From Perkinsus chesapeaki (taxonomy: Eukaryota > Perkinsozoa > Perkinsida > Perkinsidae): a DNA stretch of 64,000 nucleotides. Made by a program: the position numbers and the translations under genes. Below the pieces are notes generated by a model that was given only the letters and a program-made list of their open reading frames with translations, made no database searches and was not told the DNA's origin. Positions 48,901-64,000 of the stretch are shown one piece after another (position 1 is the stretch's first letter; the number at the start of each line of letters is the position of its first letter). Location: assembly GCA_013115145.1 (NCBI GenBank), contig JAAPAO010000091.1, positions 1 through 64,000 on the forward strand. The letters run 5' to 3'.

Positions 48901-49011
48901 AAGAAGAAGAAGTTGACTGCCAAGCAGATCAAGCAAAAGAAGAAGGATCGTCTTGCCAGATGGAAGGCTGGTGAGGAGCTTTCCGAGTGGTCTGGTGATG
49001 AATTGTTCTAA
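45934..49011 (+). CDS. Translation elongation factor 3 (ABC-F, eEF3)
   Basis: eEF3 is a ribosome-bound ATPase that promotes release of E-site tRNA during elongation; it is essential in fungi and scattered in other protists. A single uninterrupted reading frame gives 1025 residues, close to the roughly 1044 of yeast. Order: HEAT-repeat region (about 1-320), helical segment, ABC1 with Walker A GPNGAGKST (449-457), signature LSGGWKMKL and Walker B ILMLDEPTNHLD, then ABC2 with Walker A GPNGAGKST (694-702). The chromodomain-like insert YEYLVRWQNKNAEDDTWMER, diagnostic for eEF3, follows, then signature LSGGQKVKV, Walker B IIVLDEPTNYLD and a Lys-rich C-terminus (KKKKLTAKQIKQKKK). Both catalytic sites look intact. 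Codon use is strongly biased (GGT, GCT, CTT, AAG), unlike its neighbours, which fits very high expression. The lack of introns among intron-dense genes is notable. Confidence 0.95.
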   Translation: MSVSTTVSVPVTFHPKTSELLSQHCVVDTALGSATGAGAAAAEKALLEVVDLCQEYSHSFEPIGFALLPQIFLLHAHKKSSVVKAAKAAADAIIGLVTEERSAVAVALVKDIVVEGIKSNKYQAQQAALIALTKIVKVCGVALSMYLDEILPVVCTVIHHIKAPVKQAARECLEALCLTNGNRDIQPFVPTLVSALINANELSEAIHSLGATTFVQQVELPPLAVIEPLLVRALKDTSTKTDIKRKVFVIVDNMCKLIDDPFHCRPFEGSMLELLDRAREEVSDPEARDVATRAYRTLKRLSETAADNAQKAVSLDDEVVAATVRGVLARTAPALLEDVSSCCFNAFCTVAQNLAKSNKWSDDDWTSCLSDYLTLFTEDADTGVLDVRDALKERREEEASKKNKAPADDVEEEGEDLCNCEFSLAYGAMTLLVNTRLHLKRGHRYGIVGPNGAGKSTLLKAIGNNQVEGFPPPEELRTVYLEHDIDGEDGEITVLDYLTSSKAVQEVGNGDRETCIAKLDELNFTKELQRKKVSELSGGWKMKLSLAEAMLRKADILMLDEPTNHLDVNNVAWLENYLINLNNVTCMIVSHDSGFLDNVCTNIIHYENRKLVAYKGNLSEFIKCKPEAKSYYDLGAVVDEWTLPNPGYLDGVKTKGKAILKMTNVSFKYPGAEKKQIDNITLGVSLGSRVAVIGPNGAGKSTCIKLLTGELKPDCGTVWKHQNMRLAYVAQHAFHHIEDKLDLTPVQYILQRYEGGIDKEDVTKVGRETTEEEEALQKSKIEISIEGAGKEKRVIDRIVQRRKAKNNYEYLVRWQNKNAEDDTWMEREKLMALGFRAQILRIDEQEAVKLGLMRPLITSEVEKHLKNLGLDPEFATHNRMRGLSGGQKVKVVLAAATWNLPHIIVLDEPTNYLDRDSQASLTKALNEFEGGVLIISHNKDFTDRICREQWILHDGKLKREGELGTEITEKQEDKAADEDLYDAMGNKIEKKKKLTAKQIKQKKKDRLARWKAGEELSEWSGDELF

Positions 49012-49429
49012 AAACTGTTCGTTACTCTTTGTGGAGTGAAAGGTTTAGTACACTCTACAACTGTAGTAGAGCAGTACATAACAATAAGTCTCTTTACTCT
49101 ACGAATTATATATGTGTATAACAAGGATATGTTCCGCACTCATCTAATTCATCGATGTACCAGGATGTCCGATTATGGACGTTCTAGCAGCTGTTGTATA
49201 TTCGGCATTTTCTTGCCGCCCATTTTTCCCTGCTCAGCTGCTGTGAAACAGACGGCTTTGTCAGTTACTACGTTGAACGATTCACCCTTACCCATTTCCT
49301 TCTTTTGTTGCGTTATATTAGTATTATGTAAATACATAATAACACAATGCTGATAGATAATACAAATCTTGAAACGTATTAAACTACTACAATAGGAGAT
49401 TGTTCCAACTGCGCCGTCAATTAAAAGAA
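49012..49429. other. Convergent intergenic region
   Basis: A 418-bp AT-rich gap between the ends of EF-3 (plus) and the TMEM135-like gene (minus). It likely holds both 3' untranslated regions. No conserved protein segment or RNA gene is visible. Confidence 0.5.
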
Positions 49430-51153
49430 TCAGAAAAAGCGTCCCTCATTCGGAGCTATATCTCGTGTCATGAGCTCTTCTTGCATCTTCTGCTTCGGCA
49501 GTAGAGGAGCCACCGGAAGATGCCTTCTTTTACCGTTGTCAAAGAATCGCCTCATAAGGAATAAATAACCCGGAGGCACAGCTCGCGGTTCATTAACATA
49601 GAAGTGCATACAGATGGCAAGGCAAACACTGAAGATTGCCGTCCTTGGTAATGGACCCAGAAATCGCCGGCACACACTGACTGAGTGAATGGCTTGTGCG
49701 ATGAGAAATATAGCTAACTCTTGTCGTCTGTAGGGTTGCTCTAAGAGCAAGAGGGTGCCGCTAGCCAGGGAACCTAGCCAGATATGCGACGAGGTCGATC
49801 GAGCAGTAGTGAGGAAGATGGCCATAAATGCCGATGACCTCAGAAGGCCACCCAAACTGTCCTTATCAATGATCTCGCTCAAGCGTACACGAGCGGCAGA
49901 AAGGACGAGTCTTGGCAGGAGATATGTAGGAGTAAGGATAAGGCAGGACTCCTTGAAGGCTCGGACCAACGACAGGATCAACTGCTTGGGACTGCGCCCA
50001 GTTTCGTCCAGCAGGCTTGGGAGCCGCTTTTTGACGAAGTCAACTAGCCTAATTGCGAACAGCTATACTATGCATGTCAATAGGAGTCCTACTGAGGATC
50101 GAGCTCGTGCTTCCTGTTGCGCCAACACCACATTATACGCGCGATTGCAACGGCAGAAGTTGACACGGCTACTAGTCGACTAGAGATAGCTGAGGCTTCA
50201 CGGGACTGAACAATAAAGGATTCTACGCCAGACTCGATAGACTTAGGAACTGACTCCCAGCTCAGCAAGAACATATACGGTTCGGACAAGGATAAAAACG
50301 GCAACATAGTACTGTGTGGAATCTGACAAAGCCAGCAACCACGGACCTGAGAAAGATGAAATCTCGGTCTGATCCCGACAAGGCTGACCAGAAAGCATTC
50401 CGACTGCCCAGGCTAACCGATGCCTTCGTTTGGCGGTTCCAAGTAGATAAAGTAAGGTGTTAGTGGTACTGACAACTCCACCGAAGAAGACGCCACATCT
50501 CACGTGGGAAGGGTGCAAGAGAGCTTTCAAAATTCCGGGAAGCCTGATCACAAATGAGGGCGAGACGAAAGAGAGCATTCTCGGACCTCCCTTCTGGCTG
50601 CGGCCTGACTCTTATCAGGCTTGGTATGGTCGCGCTCAATGCCATCGTACCGGAGGCCACCAGAGCTCCCTTGAAGAAATTACGCAAGATGCAGTGCTCG
50701 AGGCTAGGGTAAAGCTCAGGAGCATCGTGCCAAGGTCGAGCACCTGGCTAAATTATACCAGTGAAAATGCACGACTTCTCTACCAGCTTGGCGACATCGG
50801 TCAGATCTATCTCGCCCACGCCTCAACAGCGTACCCTGTGGGCCACTGTTGGTCCGATAGATCTACACAGTTAAACGAGGTACGGTCAAGTAAGCTTTCT
50901 GGGCACCTTCTGGTAGTCCTCATTCTGGTCGCCTCGAGTGCATACCGTCGATGAGGATTCGTCTTGAAGGTCCTACAGGGAGGAACTGACACTCAGCAAA
51001 CGAGCGTTTGAGGGTAACCTTCCAGTCGGGTGCTAGGGTCTTTGCTGCCCAATCGGCAAGTGTTTGGCTGGTGCTTCTACAGCTCGTCAGTTCCGACTCC
51101 TCGGGAATAGAAGGTAATCGTCCAACTTCCCTACAATGGCATGATACGCTCAT
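49430..51153 (-). CDS. TMEM135-like multi-span membrane protein
   Basis: TMEM135 homologues are multi-pass membrane proteins linked to peroxisomes and mitochondria; the molecular role is not settled. Exon 1 starts at ATG 51153 with a Cys-containing segment (SVSCHCREVG) and DWKVTLKRSF. Middle exons read NFFKGALVASGTMALSATIP (about 50680) and RCGVFFGGVVSTTNTLLYLL then GTAKRRHRLAWAVGMLSG (about 50500-50400). The last exon (about 49981-49430) has AFKESCLILTPTYLLPRLVL, LLLLEQPYRRQELAIFLIAQ, then IFSVCLAICMHFYVNEPRAV, PPGYLFLMRRFF and a TGA stop at 49430. The 'FFGG...LYLL......DR..a..aG.lsG', 'LLLE...RR.ELA.fLiAqA' and 'AICMHFYVNEP..(V)PPGY' blocks match the order I know from TMEM135. Inner splice sites are only partly resolved. 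Confidence 0.72.
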
Positions 51154-51826
51154 GTTGGTGATACTCCACGCTGTTACCCTGTTATAGCAGACATGACGTT
51201 AAAGTCCATGCCCCATTGATGTGGGGATGGGAACAGAGAAGGTGTCATACCAACTGGGATATCCATTTATAATTGGTGACAAAATAGGGTGACAAACTGC
51301 ACTTCACGTACAAATAGAGACACACTGCAGCAGCGATGCCGCTACTACTACTATCCCAGGAAGTTATAAACATCTCAACTTCAGCGGTTAGGTGATCCAT
51401 GATCCACCATTCATTCAATGGTATTGCGAGCTATAGAGATCTCGAATCAAGATCAACGCATTTGAAAGTCAGTCAGCAATGGGCTTGATACGTTCTACAC
51501 TAGACAGTGCCTGCGGACGAGCGGAAGCGTTCCCAGTCGGCACACTTCTTCTGATTCTTGCCGACAACCCCACACACGACTCCCCATAAGGTGGCCCTTT
51601 AGGTGACTCATAACTCGATAGCATGTAATAAGGGGAAGAAGTATGAACTTTTTCAACGTAACAAGGTGGAGCGTTAAGTGTTATCATCATCATCAGGTGG
51701 CATCCCTCAACCCATCAACCGCAGCAACACCTTCGACGGTTCACTCTTTTCTCGACTTCTTCGGGTCATCCTCGCGATCGGAGTACCTGAAGAGCAATCA
51801 TGCCCAATGCGGGGTGGCGCCTCTGC
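51154..51826. other. Intergenic region between RPB1 and TMEM135-like gene
   Basis: 673 bp between the RPB1 stop and the TMEM135-like start, both on the minus strand. It should contain the RPB1 3' untranslated region and the promoter of the downstream gene. No coding segment, repeat or RNA gene is convincing. Short open frames on either strand here look random. Confidence 0.45.
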
Positions 51827-60280
<8,454 letters not shown>

Positions 60281-60697
60281 TGGTAACAGCCAACAACAGT
60301 GAACCCTGCAGCAACATAATATATACCCACACCCGACTTAACTGAGGTGAGCACGCAACTGCTTCGCTCCGCTAATTTTTTGTGAATTGTTTTACATTTT
60401 TCATAATGCAATTCCAATGTGTGGACACACTGCTAGCGGCCTACCCACATAGACACCTTCTCAGCGCCTATTTCGACAATAGTAACTTCCATTTGGATGG
60501 GCGAACGAAATTTACGTTAGGATTCTCGGTCAGGAACTTCACTTCGGCCCAAACTCAACAAGGCAGACTTGGGAACAAGAAGTGTCACAGTCATTTGAAT
60601 GTAGAAATGAACTGAATCCTCAACCCCTACATCCTCTCTATTATCAATTGCATTAACTCAAATACACGTTAAGTGTTTCATCGCAGTTCCTCGGCTC
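60281..60697. promoter_or_regulatory. Divergent promoter region, RPB1 / cystinosin-like gene
   Basis: 417 bp between two divergent start codons. It must hold both promoters unless one gene has a distant leader exon. It carries one copy of the short dispersed motif (GCTTCGCTCCGC, 60361-60372) followed by a T-rich stretch. No classical TATA box can be assigned. Confidence 0.45.
60361..60372 (-). repeat. Dispersed 13-mer, copy 4 (12 of 13 bases)
   Basis: Minus-strand match AGCGGAGCGAAGC, in the divergent promoter between RPB1 and the cystinosin-like gene. Confidence 0.5.
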
Positions 60698-61675
60698 ATG
60701 TCAACCAACACAACATCTTTGGTCGTTACCACGGCCATCGAGGACCAATCAACATCCCCACTGCTGCCTACTACTACCATAACCTCTACTACTACCTTGC
60801 TTCCAACGTACCTTCCTGTATTGTCCCAACTATGCGGTATAGCGTATCTTTTCTGTTGGTCTGCTATGTACTATCCCCAGCTCTACCTCAATTTTAAGCG
60901 TAAATCGGTCCAAGGATTCTCTCTTGATTTGTGGTTATACAACCTTTCTGGCTTCCTAGGCTACACCATTTATAACTGTTATCGTGCTCACATACAAAAC
61001 ACGTATAATTTGCCAAAGGCCGTTAAAACCAACGACGTTGTCTTCGCCGTCCATGGTCTTATTTGTAACATCCTTATAGGCTTGCAGGTCTATTTCTATG
61101 ATAGAGCTGGTCAAAAGATCTCAAAATGGACCTGGAGTTTCGTCGGTTTTGCGTGCTGTATATTCCTCTACCTTTCCTTTCTGGCATCAATCCATCTTAT
61201 ACCATGGGATGCATTATTAGACAGCTCCTCGAATGCTATTATGACGCCTATTCAGTTCCTAGGCACTATCAAGGTTATCATTACGTTTGTTAAATACATA
61301 CCACAAATCATAATGAATCATCGACGCAAATCGACAGCTGGATTGGCGATACAAGTCCCAATGATGGACATCGGCGGGGCACTATTTAGCAGCTTGCAGA
61401 ATATATTGGATGCTATTTATAACAAAGATATCCACATTGTTACTGGCAATCTACCAAAAATGCTTATTGGCGCTGCAAGCTCCCTTTACGGTTTCTTTAT
61501 CCTTTTTCAACACTTTGTTTTATACCGTCCAACTATGCGATATGAGCCGGTATCCGAAGTAGAGCTTGGTCCGATGGATGATGGTAAGAAGGCAGCAGAA
61601 GTTCGAGTGTACCAGGAAGCCCCGATGCAAGTGAGCCGGCGAGCTGCTAATCTGCCTGTTATTGATCCTATATAA
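60698..61675 (+). CDS. Cystinosin-like PQ-loop transporter
   Basis: Cystinosin is a proton-coupled cystine exporter of lysosome-like organelles, with seven membrane spans. One exon of 325 residues. A polar Thr/Ser-rich N-terminus is followed by the first PQ loop, YYPQLYLNFKRKSVQGFSLD (about residues 60-79), several hydrophobic spans, then the second PQ loop, KYIPQIIMNHRRKSTAGLAI. Next is MMDIGGALFSSLQNILDA, whose Asp aligns by position with the proton-coupling Asp of human cystinosin. The C-terminus is short and polar, with no obvious lysosomal GYDQL-type signal. The start at 60698 (MSTNTTS) gives the usual short lumenal N-terminus. It is intronless among intron-rich neighbours and divergent from RPB1. 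Other PQ-loop carriers (PQLC2 or SWEET type) fit less well, because KRKSVQGFS/SLD and the second loop follow the cystinosin pattern. Confidence 0.85.
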   Translation: MSTNTTSLVVTTAIEDQSTSPLLPTTTITSTTTLLPTYLPVLSQLCGIAYLFCWSAMYYPQLYLNFKRKSVQGFSLDLWLYNLSGFLGYTIYNCYRAHIQNTYNLPKAVKTNDVVFAVHGLICNILIGLQVYFYDRAGQKISKWTWSFVGFACCIFLYLSFLASIHLIPWDALLDSSSNAIMTPIQFLGTIKVIITFVKYIPQIIMNHRRKSTAGLAIQVPMMDIGGALFSSLQNILDAIYNKDIHIVTGNLPKMLIGAASSLYGFFILFQHFVLYRPTMRYEPVSEVELGPMDDGKKAAEVRVYQEAPMQVSRRAANLPVIDPI

Positions 61676-61787
61676 TTGTTAACTGTTACATTGCCGTGTT
61701 GCTGTAGAATTTCAGTCCAAATTTATCATATCGAACATGCTATTGTGTTACTAGTTCGAGGCACAACAGGTCGAGTAGTGGGGAAAC

Positions 61788-64000
61788 TTAAACATCTAAC
61801 AGTGCACGAACACTCTCAGGAGTGTGACTGACAGTGACATCAGGTAAGCGCTCAACTGCATAATTGTATATCCTCTCATATGCTTCGGCTATGTTCAGGC
61901 ATATGCCTTGTCGGGCTTGAGATCGGAGGGATCGATCGCTAAGTCTATCAATAACTGGGATTGATAGAGCACCACCTGAACGGGATACGCTGACCCGTCG
62001 AGAGGGAATGGTAAGTGAACCCGTACTCAGGTTGAATAAGGCAGTGTAGAAGCCCCTCAAGCATGCTGAAAGTGTCAAAGGATCAGCATCCTCTCCACAA
62101 GAAATCTGCTCTAATATCTGTGATAGGCCCAGCTGCCTTAGGATCGACTAACACAAAGAGTCGGATGAGGAGGAGGAGGATCAGGCGCCGCGACAACTCC
62201 TACTTCCGAGTGTTCCTTAATGAGGGTATTCATCTGGTCCTCCATCAGCGATTGTAACATGGTCACTCTTTGAGACTGAAAAGAAGGGCTGATACAGAAA
62301 GACAAAATCGATGACCGAGCTTACAGTGAACGGAAAGCGCAATAGAGGAGCTTGCATTGCTACGAGACAGTTGAGCATGAATACTGGAGCGTCCCCTTGG
62401 GCCATGGCAGTTGATATTTGCTGACAGAACTGCAGCAATGGGTCAAGCGCTCCCGCTAGAATCTGAAGGGTATCGGTCTGCTAAGGCATAAGACATATCA
62501 CTATACCGGGAATAGCTCCGCCTGGGCTTGTTCGTCCTCAGTTTGTGTCTCCTTATATTTGGTACCAGACAGCATTGTGTGACTTTGCTGGAAAATACCA
62601 AGAATCTGCGAAGCATGAAATAATGACATATAACAATTGGGCTGAGCCGAGAATCGAACTCGGGACCTCTCGCACCCAAAGCGAGAATCATACCACTAGA
62701 CCACACAGCCGGCTGGATCTTTCAACCAAGAAAAAGCGCGCATGCGACTGGCGATTACCTCCTCGAGCGAGTGAACCGTGTTTTCCACGAAGGGTGGGGC
62801 TGACAAGTCGTGCAAGCTCGACGATGCAGATAACAAATAACTGAGAACAGGAGAGTACATGTCTCACATATTTTGGACTTACGCGCTGGTCGAGCGGATA
62901 GCCTGGGCTTGAGCCTCCCATGCATCCAAAAACCTTCGATGCGTCTGCGTCTCCAGATCAGACAAAACCGTTAAAAGTGGCTGAGGACCGAAATAACTTA
63001 GGCCGAGGAGTGAACTGGAACATTTACTTCAGCAGCAACGTCATCGTCAGTCGCATCAGCTGGAAGCAGCAATGGCCGCAATGTCGTCTCAAAAAAGGTA
63101 AACAATTTCGACACCTAAATCTGCAGTCGCCACGAGGCACGTCTATCTACTGGGCTGACCTTGAATAGCTCTACTGGTCCCGGACCATGTCCGATTGCAG
63201 CATCGTCCCATATCGAGCTGCTTCGAGCTCTCCCTCTACCATCCGATGACTTCTCCTGTGTTGGAGACCGACCATCTGTCATGCTCGATCCGGTCCGAGG
63301 CAATGTAGCGTAACCGCCAGACCTACCGCACTCGGAATAATACTTACAAGATACCCACCTTACACAGCAACTTCCACTTTATGGCGAAGATGTTCAGCTA
63401 CTCCGCTGAGAGCAATACCGAGGCCTTCCCACCAGGTCATCGGCTCTGACACCAACAAGGCCAATCCCGACTCTGCGGGAAATCGCCCTACTCTCTCCTG
63501 TAGCATTATCGTCGTCAGACGGGCTGCTCTCCTGCGTATTCTCATCATCTTCCTGGAAAATCTGCGTAAAAAAGTCCCTCTCAGCAGCAGCCTGTTCATG
63601 TATCCATGCCAGCATATCATTAGTGTACCTAACACCACACTATCTTATTCCCCTTTGCCGCCGCCTAGAACCTACCTGACGATATCATATGCGTGGATGT
63701 CGATGGGTCGGCTACCAAGCCCGCCTTTCACCAGCGTCTCATGGAACCTTTGCAGTAGAACCTGGCGGCGCACTCGCGCGATTTCCTGAGCAAAAAAAGC
63801 TAGCGTTGTTTGTTGAACCTTATCGGGTCTCACCTTGGCCGAATGATTGAAGTAGACGAGCCTATGACGGATAACACGAAGACCCTTGTTTATCTTCATT
63901 GTTATCTCGTCCTCTTTATCATGATCGCTACCAACATTCATCAACTCCTTGCACTGTCTCTAAATGTTGAGTGTGATGGAATAGTCCAACTTCATACCCG
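61788..64000 (-). CDS. COG6: Conserved oligomeric Golgi complex subunit 6 (COG6), 5' end missing
   Basis: COG6 is a lobe-B subunit of the COG tether, which acts in retrograde traffic within the Golgi. The gene enters from the right window edge, so its N-terminus is absent. Readable exons in order: VRRQVLLQRFHETLVKGG, then SRPIDIHAYDIVRYTNDMLA joined across an intron at about 63670, and WIHEQAAAERDFFTQIFQED (about 63590). Next come EAWEAQAQAIRSTS (about 62920-62884), HTMLSGTKYKETQTEDEQAQ (about 62570), ILAGALDPLLQFCQQISTAM (about 62460-62400) with FMLNCLVAMQAPLLRFPF, and the last exon with ACLRGFYTALFNLSTGS ... NIAEAYERIYNYAVERLPDV, ending SVRALLDV and TAA at 61788-61790. The 'SRPI.IH..D..RY..DMLAW.H' and 'aEAYe.IY.a' blocks are COG6 signatures. 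One intron holds a tRNA gene. Confidence 0.85.
62639..62710 (-). tRNA. tRNA-Pro (anticodon TGG)
   Basis: 72 nt on the minus strand with full cloverleaf parts: D arm GGTCTAGTGGTATGAT, anticodon stem CTCGC/GCGAG with loop TTTGGGT (anticodon TGG, reads CCA), T arm CCGAGTTCGATTCTCGG, and discriminator C. The A box (TGGTCTAGTGG) and B box (AGTTCGATTCT) are close to the Pol III consensus. The acceptor stem GGCTGTG/CTCAGCC has one T-T mismatch at the sixth pair. The gene contains no intron and lacks an encoded CCA. No run of four T follows directly; the first is some 45 nt downstream. It lies inside a COG6 intron, same strand. Confidence 0.93.

Noticed and set aside
46993-48936. A 647-codon open frame on the minus strand, antisense to elongation factor 3
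   Set aside because: It has no recognisable domain and is a by-product of the strong codon bias of the EF-3 gene, whose third-position choices avoid stops in that antisense frame. The plus-strand frame has full ABC motifs.

Overview
This is protein-coding nuclear DNA from a flagellated, intron-dense microbial eukaryote. GT-AG introns worked out here are mostly 40-55 nt, all three stop codons end genes, and genes are packed tightly (89 bp separate the PRA1 stop from the dynein start). The mix of axonemal dynein heavy chain, elongation factor 3, an RNA polymerase II CTD of clean heptads, cystinosin, COG6, TMEM135 and a steroid 5-alpha-reductase suggests a protist. A perkinsid-like alveolate is my best guess, but that is inference from gene style only.

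Left part (1-24.8 kb, all on the minus strand): a partial coiled-coil gene (1-1.35 kb), a steroid 5-alpha-reductase (SRD5A) gene (1.8-2.8 kb), then about 20 kb of very finely split, fast-diverging genes of no family I recognise. Three of them (starts at 18488, 13446 and 9179) share a first exon made of a signal peptide plus a two-cysteine 'GS..C..C..LF' motif that ends in phase 0. They then carry repeated 'C...A...LY' segments and 'C...W' segments, and basic, Ser/Pro-rich tails with RSxSLPxL-like and PxxPxR-like motifs. A second local repeat family (WIDF(I/V)PxG and a W..(F/Y/L)C(R/K) motif) lies at 20.1-22.5 kb. A gene with a possible TSNAXIP1-like segment lies at 23.8-24.8 kb.

Middle (25.2-49.0 kb, plus strand): an adaptor-like gene with a GAT-like N-terminus, a coiled coil and an alpha-adaptin-type appendage; a PRA1 gene solved to the base in four exons; a complete single-headed inner-arm axonemal dynein heavy chain (29704-45384); and an intronless elongation factor 3 (45934-49011).

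Right part (49.4-64 kb): a TMEM135-like membrane protein gene (minus); RPB1, the largest RNA polymerase II subunit (minus, 60280-51827), whose CTD has 27 heptads cut by six introns at one identical heptad position; an intronless cystinosin-like gene (plus); and COG6 (minus, 5' end outside the window) with a tRNA-Pro(TGG) inside one intron. Most recognised genes serve core functions: transcription, translation, Golgi and vesicle traffic, and flagellar motility. The unusual part is the unrecognised secretory-type gene array at 3.7-20 kb.
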